From Hirudinaria manillensis (taxonomy: Eukaryota; Annelida; Clitellata; Hirudinida; Hirudinidae), in NCBI GenBank assembly GCA_034509925.1, contig CM067538.1:3215001-3279000 (forward strand): a DNA stretch of 64,000 bases, in the 5' to 3' direction. Shown here piece by piece: positions 22,159-43,460 of this stretch (within the stretch, counting starts at the first letter, position 1; each line of letters begins with the position of its first letter). The position numbers and the translations under genes were made by a program. The notes below the pieces were generated by a model. The model was not told the origin of the DNA, did no database searches, and saw only the letters and a list, made by a program, of their open reading frames with translations.

Positions 22159-22858
22159 CTCACTATTTTCTGCAATTAAAACTCTAGTTAAAATTTTAGG
22201 CGGTGTTGGTGCACAAGCAAATTATTGTATTACTATCATCTATGAACTTCTCTCGACATTATTGAGGGAAAACAAATTTCGTCAAAATTATTTTTTTATG
22301 TATTCTAATTGGGTTGTAATCAGATCGACCAATCTTAGGGCAGGTATCTTGATTTTCCTAGTTTGTGATGTTCTCTCTGCCTTAATGAACCATGCATTTG
22401 GACAAATCAATTGGTGAGAGGTTTATTGAGACACTGAAATGCGAACTGCCTCGCATGATTTTGCAAGGAAAGAAACGCAAACCTTAATAGTAACATAACG
22501 TCCCTGCTTTAGGCTCCTCAATCAAAATAGACCTAATTATTAGTTAAGCACTGGCTAATTTGGGTTGTTGGTTTGTGTTGATATTGATGATGGAGGTGTG
22601 GACTTCTGTGACAAGCTTGTGGCTGGAAAACGACATTAATGATTTCATTGTCGGATTACCACGGATATGGTATAATGTATTAGACACAACCTGATAGCTG
22701 CGAATGGTTTGACGTGGAAGGCATTCCTGTTGCCAACTTCTCAGGAGGGTTATAAGTTCCCTTGATGATCATGTCTGAAATAGCATCATAGAATCAAACT
22801 GCCAGTGTCTCATTAAACATTATCCTGCTTTGTATTAAAGTGGCTTGAGCTAAATCAG

Positions 22859-26977
<4,119 letters not shown>

Positions 26978-27550
26978 ATCAAAACTTGTTCAACTAATCG
27001 TTATTTCCAAAAACAACCGAGACGACCATATCATCAACACTCTGCGTGGAATAGCAAGTGCTCCTTGATATTACTTTAATGTCACTTCCTCCAAATGTGG
27101 TTTACTCAACAGAGAGGAGGCACGCATGCAAAGCGCCGAATCAAACGAACAACACCAAGTGATGCTTTGTTTATTTAATATTTCCGTTTATGTAAAGTTG
27201 CGTTGCAACATTATCAACTTTTAAGTATTTAATGACAAAATATTTTTAAATAAAATTGACTAGAATTTAAGCATCATTACTAACAAAATGCTATTAACAA
27301 TCAATAACTATAAATGCAAGCACCTAGTTTCAGAGATACTAAGACTAAAGACGTCCACAATAAATTGCCCACTTTTGATTCCTCATCCCTCCTCCTTGTC
27401 CAAACTAATAGCTATAGCTATTTTTTTTAACAAATTTCTTTCAACTTCCTTAATTTACAATTGATATAATAATAATAATAATAATAATAATGGAAGTCAG
27501 GCAGAATGTTTGCGAATTACGCTATTAAAATATTTTTCGTGCAAAGTACA

Positions 27551-28140
27551 CCTGTCCTTCTAGACAGGTTTTAATTGAACTGTAACAGTTCTAGTGAAGA
27601 TCCCTAGTCACGTTTAGGGGACTTTAAACTAAGAGGGGGATTCTGGGCGATTTGTAATCAACAAACGAACCATGAGAACATCCTTCAAGATCGGTCTTTC
27701 ACAAAATGGCTAGAAGTCAACGACGAAATTGTTCATTACCTCAGCATAGTTTACCACAGGGAATCTTATTATGAAAATTTGTGAAACTTATAATAAAAAG
27801 TTATTTACACAACGGGAAGATCCGACGCTCTATTGCGGAAACTCCGAGAAACATCATCAAGAGCACTTGTTCGTGGAATCTTATTAATGTTCAATTTTCA
27901 TTGCTAAATTTTATTGAATACCAATTAATTACTTACTTATGAAAGTTATAATAGACATTTTTATGTAAGTTAAAAGGTAATTTTAAGGATAGGATGTTTC
28001 GTGATTCTTGAACCTGGACTATATTTATAACGCTCGCTGTACATTACGAAGATTTTTGCTAGGTTTTGACACCCTAGTCCACCTGGTGTCAAAGAACTGA
28101 ATTTCAGTTCGCTAGCAGTAATACTTCGCTAGCACTTGGT
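27551..28140. repeat. Hairpin-dense segment containing a dispersed repeat
   Basis: Successive inverted repeats: CCTGTC/GACAGG (27551-27568), GAACTGT/ACAGTTC (27577-27591), CCCTA/TAGGG (27602-27619), GGTTTTGACACC with GGTGTCAAA (28063-28093), GAACTGAA/TTCAGTTC (28094-28110) and two GCTAGC palindromes (28111-28133). Positions 27828-27935 match the plus-strand repeat at 14709-14800 in inverted orientation. This could be a MITE or another short mobile sequence; no target duplication was identified. Confidence 0.45.
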
Positions 28141-29661
28141 AACAAATATTGATGCGGAACGAAACAAGAACATCGTATAAAGTTTATGCCAATTGGCACA
28201 GTGTGTGTTAAAGATATCCGCCAAAACAGAATACTTTCTCTTTCAAGGGCTGGTTTCGATGATATTGAAGCTAGTTCGAATTTTTTTTAGCTATCTACTT
28301 CACATTTTTATTTAATAAACATATTTTTAATTTTAGAAAATGTTTTAAACAAATGTTACATGACTGAACAGCTGTTGGTAGCTTGTCACAAAATAAATTA
28401 GCAATTATTGGATTAAAAATTGTGGCTCTTGATAAACTTATGGTTTCTGTTTTTATAGAAAGTAGTGCATTTTACTAAATAAAACTAGAAAGCCAGTTTT
28501 CATCATACTCTAAAGTTAGCTGACCATTGATAAGGAAATTTAACATTAGATCTAGGAGTAAACAAGCAATTATTGCAGTCTCTCTTATTATCTCTATTAA
28601 TCAATAACTGATGTTGCTGCTGTGATGTAGAAAGAATCATATTTTTACTTCTGGCGAACGATGGAGGAAGATTCAATCCTTAAATTTAATATTCACATAC
28701 ATTCTCCAGGTGTCCCGCCCTCGAATTTTGCCCCCTCTAAATTTTGCGCCTCCCGCCGAAGTGTACTGTATGGACCAAAGGTCGGGGATTGATAACGTGG
28801 TTAACACTCTACATTCATATTCATTTGCACGGTCAATTACATATGTATATACAAACATCGATTTAACACATCAAGTCCTTTCACATCATATTAGGACACA
28901 TAAGTTGCTCAAAATCTAAAATAGGAAATTATCAAGCTAGGTAATAGGAAGGAGCCGGCAATCTTTTGATGACATTGTGCCGAAGTTGTCTATAAATCAC
29001 TCCGTGTCGATAAACTCTCATTTTCTGTATCTTTAAGTTTAAAGAGACACACAGGATATGTAACCGAAATTCTAATGTTCCAAAGAGCTAATGTTCAGCA
29101 TTCATTAAAATTAAGATTGAGAAAATGATTTAAAGAACTTTTAAATTCCCTTTGACGAGACAGAGAGCATTTATTGCTCAAATGGACATCAAATCAAGGT
29201 CTAATAAATTCTTCTAAAAGCAGGATGGCCAACGAATATCGTTTTCAAAGCCTTAGGTTTGCGTGGTCGTGAATTTCATTTCTTTGCTGGAAAATTTGAA
29301 GTCTCTAGTAAGATTGGGAGAAAGTTAAATCTAACTAGATTTAACGCCCTGACACTAGAAAATTCTCTTGCTCCATGCTCATACAGTATTCGGCTAAAAT
29401 TAGACTTCCTCTTTGAAAAAGCATAAGTCAACCCGGCATTTAAAAGATTTGTTTGTAGAATTTAGCTCCTCCCATAAATGGTGTCTTCAAAACCGTGTCA
29501 TCAACAATAAGCTGGAGTCAAAACTAAATAAATGTATATTGAACTTTTGACTAAATTTTTTTAATATAACTTCAAAATCACGTGAATAATACTTTAAATA
29601 TTTTGGCAAAATATGAGCATCTCCAAAATTAAAAAGAATAAATAGCACGCGACTTGCGGCG

Positions 29662-29675
29662 CTCTTCCTTTTCCC
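29662..29675 (+). promoter_or_regulatory. 5' TOP-like pyrimidine tract of EF-1alpha
   Basis: CTCTTCCTTTTCCC lies about 155 bp before the start codon. EF-1alpha mRNAs of animals normally begin with a terminal oligopyrimidine tract that places translation under mTOR/LARP1 control. That transcription starts here is inferred. Confidence 0.45.
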
Positions 29676-29816
29676 TAGTTCGTTTGGGCCGTCCGGTTGT
29701 CGGTTGCATTAGTGAAATCTCCTGAACTGTTAGTTATCAGTTTCTTGTTTGTTTACGTATATGATTGGATACCACATCAACTTACACCTTGAATTACATG
29801 CTCGTACGCATTTTAG

Positions 29817-31612
<1,796 letters not shown>

Positions 31613-31645
31613 AGACTGGGACTGAACCATCTTTTATTTGATTAA

Positions 31646-31651
31646 AATAAA
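31646..31651 (+). terminator. EF-1alpha polyadenylation signal
   Basis: AATAAA 34 bp after the EF-1alpha stop codon. Only about 52 bp separate it from the DNAJC5 stop codon on the other strand. Confidence 0.7.
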
Positions 31652-31703
31652 AGCAATCAGGGTCTGAATTTGTTCGTGTGGCTATGTTGGGCTTGGCTCT
31701 ATT

Positions 31704-32536
31704 CTAGCTGTTGTTCTTTTTGACCTTTGGGTTTGGATCCCTCTCTTCCAGCTCGATGCTTTCTCCTGCAGGGGCAGGTTGAAATATTATTGGGTTGGGA
31801 TTGCTTTGGTGTTCTGGTGATCGGTCCCCGCTATCAAGGTCGTCCTGTGATGTTAGTTTGAGAGGGTTGAATTAGTTATTTGAGCATAGCGGTTTCTGTT
31901 GCACTTCTTACGTGTAGGTTTGCGTATCTTCCGTCATCGTCTGGTTGTTGAGGCCGGCATTTCCCACAGCAAAAGTTGCAAAAGCAACAGAAGCAGCAGC
32001 ACAGGTAACACCCAGTAAGTAATCCACATGCAATGAAGATTACCTGTGTCGAAACATTCAAGGGGCGATTTATGTGGACGGTTAAAATGATTTTATGATA
32101 CACAATTACCTTGCACCATGGATTAGTTAATACGAAGTACGTGTTTACATGTTCTTCTCCGAACTGTTCGGCCACATAGAGGCCAATTGATCCGTAGCGG
32201 TCGTATATTCCTCTCTTCGTAGGGTCACTCAAGACTCTGTTAGCTTGATTTACCTCTTGAAACTTAATTTATATAAATTATTAATACTGATTGTGTCACT
32301 TAAACATGGGATCATACTTTGGCTGTTGCTTCTGGATTGTGAGGGTTTTTGTCTGGATGATACAGGAGTGCAAGCTATACAATATGTCACAACAAACCTC
32401 ACAAGTGGTTTCATCTTAATATAATTAGTTATCATAAGTATTATGCCAGCTTACTTTTCGGTACGCTCGTTTGATTTCTTCATGTGAACATCCACTTTTC
32501 AGCCCTAGCACGGCATACAGGCTGTGTCCGGATGCC
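31704..32536 (-). CDS. DNAJC5: Cysteine-string protein DNAJC5 (first exon not located)
   Basis: Five exons: 32455-32536, 32318-32374, 32110-32262, 31912-32043, 31704-31844. The J domain begins ASGHSLYAVLGL and has the HPD motif (LLYHPDKNPHNPEA). It continues RVLSDPTKRGIYDRYGS and GLYVAEQFGEEHVNTYFV. The next exon holds the palmitoylated cysteine string: 11 Cys in about 29 residues (GCYLCCCFCCFCNFCCGKC). The last exon has the conserved NPIIFQPAPAGES region. DNAJC5 is an Hsc70 co-chaperone on synaptic vesicles. The first visible exon starts in phase 2, so a short upstream exon with the initiator Met must lie to the right of 32536; I could not identify it. The gene converges on EF-1alpha. Confidence 0.92.
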
Positions 32537-34884
32537 CTGTTCAGTTTTAATGAATTGGTGCAAAAAGTTCACAATTTATAATTAATATAATTTCTGTTAT
32601 TTTAAATTTATTGTCTCTAACAATCACCATCGACGAATATAGAGGTATTACAATTAATTGGTTCACAGTTACGACAACTGTAAATAGAATCGCAGTGAGT
32701 TCTGCCAATTATTCTCGATATAAACATAATAACCGAATAAAAATAAGAACTAAATCAGAATAGGATAACCACAATTTACTTTTGAATGTGAATGTCATGT
32801 TTAAATAATGGGGTTTTGCGCCTTTATAATAAAACCAATAGTTAATAATGTATGTTGACTAAACATTGTTGAGTTTCAACAATATTTTTAATATTAAACG
32901 AATGGTGCAGATTGTAAGTTATAAATGTGAACCATAAGTTATCATGTAATTTAAGTCAGTACCGTCGTCAATTACATAATCGTCGCAAACGTGTGATGTA
33001 ATCCTGTCATTTCAAAATTTAACGCGACAAATCATAATATATGCATTATTAAATATTAATTGCTTCTCGAATGTTTCTCAGACTTCAGCTTTATTTCAAA
33101 ATTAAGTTGCCTGAATTACGTCGAAACAATACGAACGACATGCTCCGAGTTCTGTGTGAAGTCATCTTTTTTTTTCTCAGAATCTGAATACAATTTCTCC
33201 TATGAAATCTAGTTGCAGAAGATAAGCCAAACCCATGGAAAAAAGAAGAAACATCGTTCCAGCATATGTTAATGTTACATTATAGATTCTGAGGGTTGAG
33301 CTTGATCCCACGTTTATCACGATTTTGTGACAATGCAAGATATTTGAAATGTGCTTTGATAATTTCCTGACATAATGATAATGGGAGCAATTAACTGGCT
33401 GGCGAGCATAAACTTCATGCAGATTGAAAATTTCAATACATTTAATAAATGAAGCATATTTGTTTGGTTTTTTTGTATAAATTATGAATAAAAATTAACG
33501 TTACTTTTTAAAATTATAATTCTTAGTAATCAGGTACGCTAAGTAACTTCTTTTGGGTGACATGTACTAATTAACATTAAAATTTATGCCAGTAATTAAA
33601 AGCGATCTTAGATTTTTGTTTAAATCACATTATATTTTTACTGATTATTATCATATTATTCTGCTGATATGTTTAAGCAAAAGTATGGAAACGTGGGAGC
33701 TTCATCTTTTATTATATCCCTGAGCAACAGCCACTCAGGAGAGCACCTGATAATGGCATCAGTCGTTGTGCGACAACATATGTTGTCACCCAGCCTGTAT
33801 CGCCAGAGGCGCTATAAAAAAAAAACTCCTGATCAATACAAATACTTAGTAATGTAATCGTTACAAAAAGCCGCATTTCGTATTCAAGTTTCAAAACTGA
33901 ACGCCAGCTTATAATTAATAGCTTTATCAATTTAGTCATGTAATTCTAAGGTCAGGATTATGGTCAAATATTTCAACTTATTCAATTTATTGAGCTTGCT
34001 CAAATAAAACAAATGTTGAAAAATATATCCAGACATTGGAGTCAAGAATTACGTCGATAGAGTCCACCATGCCTTATAATGTTTCTCGGCTGGTTGTTAG
34101 CTGATTTGTTTGTACTTTCGTCTTAGGACAGAGGTATTTAAATGACGGTCCAGATCAGGAGTGCCAAATGTTATTAAAAAAACATATTGGAAATGTTTTT
34201 AATACTTACCAAACATGTGCACTGAATTACCTCTGGGTAGAATTAATGTGAAAACAGTTTCACAGTAATTAACACAATTTAAAACGGAGAAGGTCTGAAA
34301 GATAAGACAAGAACACTTGAGTGTCGTAACTTGCAACATTATTCAAAAGTTTTAAACTAGAACCCATAATTTGTGTACGCCTGATGACTTGTAAGTAATG
34401 TGTTTGGTAATCACGTTGTAAAATATATAATACTTGTTAATTTTAATAATGTAATAAGACATTTTTGAATTCAAGAATCTGTGACAAAGTACGCCTTATG
34501 GAACGTACCGAATGACAGATGACCACTAAGTTATTTAAAGCCAACCATCGGGAGCAACGAATTTGACTCTATAAAATTTTGTGTCCTTACTGGCCCATCT
34601 CTCACTGTTTTCGCAACAACACAACCAGCACGAATCTATAAATACACAACAACCGATTCCATTTCCCAACCCTCAGGACATTCCTGCACAAATCTTCTTC
34701 AACAATCCAAATCAATTTAAAAATTTCCTTCAAATCAAAACTAAGCTAACACCAGACTTCTAAGTCCACATCCAAAAATAATATTATAGCGATTCTATAA
34801 CACTTTAAAACAAAACAAAAACGTTGGAAAATGTATTTATAACCCAAATTAAGGACAAGTCTATCATATTTTGTATTGAGTTGT
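32537..34884. other. Intergenic space, DNAJC5 to PSMA2
   Basis: It should contain the missing first exon and promoter of DNAJC5. Apart from that I see only AT-rich sequence. A 60-codon frame at 34581-34763 begins with GTG and shows no homology I recognise. Confidence 0.45.
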
Positions 34885-36704
<1,820 letters not shown>

Positions 36705-39544
36705 TCTCGGACTGATATAGCAAAATATGAACGATAATTAAATCAGGCGCTTCAATGTTGATTATAAGTACAAAATTATGACAACTATAAAATATGAAAG
36801 AGCTTTATATGTTATATTCCAAAGTTTTTAAACAATATTATTTTAAAAATGTGAAAATTCCGTTAAACTAATCAATTAATCTGATAAACGGAAAACTGTT
36901 CCTTGCATAAGATCTATTTTACGTAATTCCTCACATAACTTCCATTACATTCACCCTTCTTAAGTCCTTAAGAGGAGTGTTTTTTTGGTAACTTTTAAAG
37001 CATCATAAATGAGCACCAAATCTCCAGATATGATAGCAGTCGGCTGTCGTTTGACAAAAGCCACCGATTTCTAGTTACGTTAAACACTCCAGTTGCACTC
37101 CATGGTGCAACATTAATTTTTCTGGTCATAGGGGTAGTCTAAGCTTAGTTTCCCCAGACTTTCCAAGTATTTGGCTTGGGACTGTAAATTGTTGGTCTTT
37201 TTCAAGTCAATGTTTATTTCACCTCCAGGAGTTTTTTTTTTTTGAGTTTTAAAGCAACTCACACCCTACAGTAATGTTGACCTGAAATGCGATATTGACA
37301 TTTTTGGAATTATACCAGTTAGCGGCTCACCAAGGGCGACATTTTGAGAGGTGAAAACAGGAAAAAATGGAATTTTATACTAAAACGAGTTTTTATGCGT
37401 TACTGTTTATAGCGCTTACAGATCAACTACGTTATTTATTTGCGCAAATATCTAAGAGGTCAAACCAGCTAGCACACCCCAGAGGGGCCCGCGCGGAGAC
37501 AGGCTATTAGATAGCAACCCGCCCTCTGCCCTTTATTCCGAGTACGGCTTTAGAAAGACAGCACTCCATCAGGCGTTTCTCCGCCCATTTGTTTATCCGT
37601 TAATTCGTGAAAACTCACTTTAAATAGCTCCAAACGTTATTTAGTGATCACATTCACGTTAAATAATATCCTCTGCGCCAACGACTACTTTAGCGAGAAT
37701 TTTCAAACTAAATAACATCAAAATTGTTTTGCTGATGTAGGCAAAACAGACAACCCGTCTTCGGCCCTCGCGGGACCCCCGCCCTCTGCTTGCTGGGAAG
37801 GTACTCCATCAATTAAAAGCCCACATCTAGACAATCAAAACTAGAAGTAGACAAGATATACATGAATCATTGTTTGTTTGGGAGAGAGCTTAACTGTCCG
37901 AGAACTTCATCACACAATGTTTGAAAAAATTCCAGTAGCTCAGAGTAGAATGGACCGCCAAGTGGAGGAGCACGTTTACTTAGCTGCGTTTGTCAGAGAG
38001 CTTATCATAGAGGTGTTTGCTTTAGGCTTCCTTTTTCTAAGTATGAAGAGGTTCCGTCTTTCTCTTCCTCACTGGGCACTTTTAGATTATATCTGTTGAA
38101 TCCACAATTTTCTAGTTAATACATTTAATGTATAAGAGCTGTAACAAGGCGAAGGTCCTCGATTAACAATTTAAAATTAGATGTTTGATTGTAGCCCCAT
38201 GAATATAAATATTTTGAATGCTTTTCGGAATTTGCAAGGTCATGTTGTCATCCGGATCTCAAAGGGATGTGGGGAGCGGCAAATCGAAATTCCGTCCTGG
38301 GCAGATGGTACACCACCGAATTGTATAACTTTATAAACGCAAAAAAACCATTTAGTCTTTTGAAGATTATTTCAATTTTTTTGTAACGGGATCTTAGAGT
38401 TTATACTCTAGACACAGGCCAGTCTCTCGCTTTCGATGACTTAAATAATAATGATAATTCTCGTAACTTATTGCAAAATGGGTTTTTGTCCAAAGTGCAG
38501 TGCTAACAGCACAATTAGATTCGGTTTCGTTGATTCAACACTTAACTGATAATGTTGTGCGTTTATGGATCTTAAGACTGTCCTTCAATAATCTCCACAC
38601 TTGATTCTGTGAGAGGTTCCTCAGAGGAACGCAAGCGCTTTGTCCTCTCCCCATACGTTTCTGACAACCCCCACAACATCATTTCAATTAATTCCGAACG
38701 ATTATTTACGTCAGGCGAAATAAAAAATACACAAATGAGTGATAACAAGTGCTAATAAAATCTTCCCAGCCTTCAGCGAATCCAAGTAATTCAGTACTTG
38801 CATCAATTAAGGAACAGTTTCAGCCCGTACTTTAAAATGGTGTTGAAGCGGTACTTACTCAGTGGTGTTGTCTATCGGTTATTTAATCAAATTATTACTA
38901 ATCGTGACGCATCCAGAACCCGCTGGTATCAACAGGGCCTTCCCTCATTTCACTACGGCTGAATTCCTTGATTTTATCTATTTAATTTGTCATGCTTCAA
39001 TTTGGGAATAATAAATTTACTTAAAAATCTATATGGGCAATACCAGTTATTGGCAAAAAATGATTTTGGCGTAAGCCGGTAAAGCATATCATCAGGGCTT
39101 GCAGTTCGACTATCTTTTCACAGCTCACAATCCCAAGAAACAAATCTATATTTACCCTAATGAGTTAGCAATACAAAAATGCTGCATGAAACTCTCAAAA
39201 TAGTAAATAGAAAAATGAAAGTATCTTGAAACTTCAAGCTCACTTCCCCAGTTACATTGATGCAACCAATAGATAACAGAAACACAACCCCAAGAAGAAC
39301 TTATATGATTGGATGGCTTTTTCTCAAATTAAAGTCCCGCAAGCATCAAATACCATAAGTTTATTTCTTAACATATAAAAACACATACAAGTGCACCTAC
39401 ATTAAAATGGCAGCAACTCTGCCTCACAAATGAGATTGTACAGATGCTTCTAGGAACAATGAACTTCGATTCCAATTCAAACAATTGGAAAACAAAACAA
39501 ACTTCAGTCTAATGTAGTTAAGCTACACATAAATTAGATCCACC
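36705..39544. other. Intergenic space, PSMA2 to HSP90B1
   Basis: No gene recognised. A GC-richer island at about 37470-37810 holds two similar phrases (ACCCGCCCTCTGCCC and CCCCGCCCTCTGCTTG) and repeated ACTCCATCA strings, suggesting an old repeat. A perfect 15-bp palindrome (GTTCCTC-A-GAGGAAC) lies at 38616-38630. The plus-strand frame at 37878-38099 has no recognisable domain. Confidence 0.4.
39360..39365 (-). terminator. HSP90B1 polyadenylation signal
   Basis: AATAAA on the minus strand about 180 bp after the stop codon. Confidence 0.5.
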
Positions 39545-42500
39545 TCATAATTCATCTTCTGCTCTATGAACTTCATGCTGTCAACAAAATTCAAACAATG
39601 AACCACAAAATGTCTAACCATTGTGATAACGCTAAGCAACATACCTCATCTTGAGCATCCTCTGAAGTCTTATCATCCTCTCCAACATCTTCATCCTTAT
39701 CTTCAGCATCTTCATCCTTCTCTTCAGTATCTTCATCTTTCTCTTCAAAATCTTCTGCCTCTTCTGAATCATCTACTTCTTCGATCTTTTCAAAAGAGAA
39801 TATAAAATTTCAATCAATCCAGCAATCAATCAAGATGTGTTTAATGAAAAAACGTACCTGTTCGTCCAATGGCACTTTCAGACTCAGTCTCAGCATTCTT
39901 TCAATGCGACCGGCAAACTCGGAAGAGTCGGCAACGCTGTAACCGGACCTCAGAGTGGCCGTCTCGAACAGCACCATGGCAAGGTCCTTGGTAGTCTCAT
40001 CCTGCACGCTTTCGTCGACTCTTCTCCTCAACTCTTTGATGAGAGGATGGTATGGGTTAATTTCCAATGTTTTCTTCTGGTTGGCATAAAATCTGCACAA
40101 TTAAATATTTTTAAAAGGTGAACATACAAACATATTAAGAAATTTAATAATTAAGCTCACTGATTGTTTGCATCATTGGATTTTTGATAGGCTTGGGATC
40201 TCATGATCCTCTCCATGTTGCCAGACCAGCCGAAAGAACTTGCGACGAGCGCGCACGGGGAAGTCGTCAATCTTTCGGTTACCACGACCTTTTCGATTTT
40301 GTCCTTGAGGGCTTCATCTTTCAACCAAGTCATCATGGGCTCAAATTCTTTGACGAGTTCCTCCCGCCTCTCTTTGGCTTTCTCGGATTCGTCAAGCTTC
40401 AAACCTTCCTTAGCAGCATTTTGGAACTTTTTACCCTCAAATTCAGGTAGAGATTGGATGCAATATTCATCAACAGCTTCAACAAGATACAGAACTTCAT
40501 AGCCTTTCTTCAGGAGTCTTTCAACAAAAGGCGATCTCTCGACTTCTAAGCGACTCGTGCCAGCAATGAAATAAATATGTTCCTGTTTTTCCTTCATTCT
40601 TTCAAGGTACTCAGCCAGAGAAGTAAATTCAGTTGCAGAGTTTGATGAATAAAATCTCAATAACTTTGCCAATCTGGTTCTATTTGATGGATCTTCCATA
40701 GTTCCAAGTTTCATATTGGTGCTATACTCATTCCAAAATGTCTTGTAGTCATCAGCATTCAGTTTCTTGATCATGTCCAGAGCTTTGCGAACCAACTTCT
40801 TTTTAATGACTTTCAAAAGCTTGTGCTGCTGTAGAGTTTCCCTGGATACATTCAGAGGCAGGTCATCCGAATCTACCACTCCTCTCAAGAAAGAGAGATA
40901 TTTAGGCACCATGTCCTCGAAGTTGTCGGTTATGAAAACCCGCCTCACGAACATTTTTATGAATTCATATTTCTTTCCATAATTTTGAAACATATCGACA
41001 GGAGATGTTCTCGGAATGTAGAGAATCGAATTGAAAGTCACTTCTCCCTCTGCAGTAAAATGGGAATAAGCAAGAGGCGACTCGGAATCTTTAGTGAAAC
41101 TTCTGTAGAACTCGTAGTAGTCACTTTCATCAACTTCTGAAGGTCTAAATAAAACGTGCAAATAATTATATTACATCATTTATATAATATATATGTGTAT
41201 ACAATCAAAAATAATGTCAATAACTACAAGAATGTTTCAATTATATTGTACTACATGTGGAACAGCATCGATTCATGCTAACCAAATAAATAGCATCGGT
41301 CGACGAGGTCAACAGCGGTTGCAAACACAATAAAGAACAATCATTACATATATGCCATATCATTTAAGCAACCATTTCAAATAGCTTGTTTGCATTTACT
41401 TAAAAGAACAATTTAGTCATGATGAAGATATCATACTTTTTGGTCCAAATAGGTTTACTCTCGTTGGTTAGCACCCAATCCCAGACAGTTTTCTCGACCT
41501 TCTTTTTCTTTGGTTCACTTTCATCCTCAACTTTACCATCCTCATCCTCTGCTTCTTCCTGTTCAGGTTTAGGCTCTTCAGCTACATCATCAGGCTCATC
41601 AACTGTTTCAAGCTGTGCACAAAAGATAAGAGTGTAATATTAACATTTCCGACAAACCTCAGCAACTATTTAAGAACAATCATAAACCAATTAAAGTTAC
41701 TGAGTTAATTAATAACACTGGAGAAAATTTAAGATTTGTTTTGGTACCTTGCTCTCCCATAAATAAATGGGGAAATTGATGAATTGACTGTATTTCTTTA
41801 TTAAGTCCTTAATTCTATGTGCTTCCAAATATTCATGGGCCTCCTCTTTGAGATGGAGGCTGAAAACATTAAGCAAAATAAACATAAAACAATGTTTAAT
41901 TCCATAACAAGTCTTCTTGACATACCTCACAGTTGTGCCCCTATTTAGAGTATTGCCTCTAGGATCAAGGACCACAGAGAATGAGGACGCATCTGACTCC
42001 CAAATATGTTGCTCATCATCGTTGTGCTTGGAAGTCACAACCACTTTGTCAGCAACTGTTAAAGAATTACATTTCTTGTAATAATTTAATAATGATATCT
42101 AATATTAATGAAGTATCTTATTCCAAGATATTAAATTCTTGTCTCATAAAACATATAAGGAAATTATTCAAGTGACTGCAGCAAATACTGTGAAGCTTTA
42201 TAGTTCCAGACTTCATCATCATTAAGAAAATTAATTATTTAAATATTTATAAAAGATAAGAAAAATTTATTAGAGATAAGAAATAGCACCATGTACAGAT
42301 CTAACATGATTAGTCCAGCCAACTTACCAAGGAATGAGGAATAGAATCCCACTCCAAATTGTCCTATCAAATCACTAGTTTCCTTAGGTGATGTGGCTTC
42401 TCCCATCTTTTTCAAAAATTCACTAGTCCCTGACTTGGCAATAGTGCCAAGATTCTTGATCAAATCATCTTTGGTCATTCCAATTCCGGTATCAGTCACG

Positions 42501-43390
42501 TGCAGCACGTGATTATCTTTGTCGGCCTGAATGAAATTTTATGAGTACATCTTTTTTTTATTCTGTATACAACCAAGTCTTCATTGGAACCAAAAATGAG
42601 ACTAAACCCAAGCATACCTTTATTTTAATGGATAATTCTTGCGTGTCCTTCAGAACTGAATTATCAGTCAGAGACAAAAATCTTATTTTGTCAAGTGCAT
42701 CTGATGCATTCGATATCAATTCTCTCAAAAATATCTGCAAAGGAAATAACTGCCCTTTCACAATTCTGACCATTTTGACAAATTCAAGGTGTTTGTGAAA
42801 ACCTCTTTATTTTTATAGAGTGAGTTGATGATGAGCTTCATCATTCTATCCACTTCAGCTTGGAAAATGTGTTTTTCTGCTTTCTCCTGAAGTTCTTTCA
42901 TTTGTGCCACACTCAAACCATCCAGCTTAATTGCTTCCTCTTCACTGTAAAATTTTGGTTTGCTTTAAATTACATACAAACCCCTTCTATAGTGATTAAA
43001 TGAAACAACCGTGACACAACTTCATCATCCGTTTTAGAGCCATCTCGGCTTTTCCCGATATCCTCTTCAACAGTAGCTGTGTCGCTTTCCACTTCTTGAC
43101 AATGTGCAAGAACTGTAATTAAAAGAGATTTTATCTGAAAGACCAAGCATTCGCGAATCTATGGAGTCAAATAATTTTCATGATATGTTTGTGACTGTAG
43201 AATGATTTAAGCTATCTCAACAAGTCTATATATCTTCTTTAAAAGAATAAAGAACCCAGCTTCATAAAGGAATCTAAAGTCCCTACTAAATGGTAATAAT
43301 CTCCGCACCAAATTTTTACATAAATAAATTGAAAGGATTGCAATAACCTGCAAACGCGACAATGAAAATTAATGAGTGCTTGAACGACAT
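39545..43390 (-). CDS. HSP90B1: Endoplasmin / GRP94, ER-resident HSP90
   Basis: Twelve exons: 43348-43390, 43010-43112, 42803-42944, 42618-42734, 42328-42526, 41926-42055, 41748-41859, 41437-41612, 40161-41144, 39858-40092, 39645-39785, 39545-39577, giving 804 residues with continuous phases. Signal peptide [14 protein letters not shown] is followed by the GRP94 pre-N segment ([17 protein letters not shown]). ATPase motifs are [23 protein letters not shown] and GQFGVGFYS. An acidic linker, KTVWDW, the long middle domain exon ([20 protein letters not shown]) and [12 protein letters not shown] follow. An acidic tail ends HRAEDEL, an EDEL variant of the KDEL signal. GRP94 folds secreted and membrane proteins such as Toll-like receptors and integrins. 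ER-stress-type elements lie upstream. Confidence 0.97.
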
Positions 43391-43460
43391 CACAAAACAC
43401 CGGCAGAACTCGCGAACGCCTCACTTAGAAGTTCCCAAACTAAATAAGAAATAATCATGT

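Noticed and set aside
34581..34763. Gln/Asn/Pro-rich 60-codon frame with a TATA-like sequence upstream
   Set aside because: It starts with GTG, not ATG, and shows no conserved feature or splice signals.
38616..38630. 15-bp palindrome as a heat-shock element
   Set aside because: The GAA and TTC arms have the wrong spacing for a heat-shock element, and a single palindrome of this length is not remarkable in this window.
40184..40502. Plus-strand frames opposite the large GRP94 exon
   Set aside because: The minus strand is clearly the conserved HSP90 coding strand.
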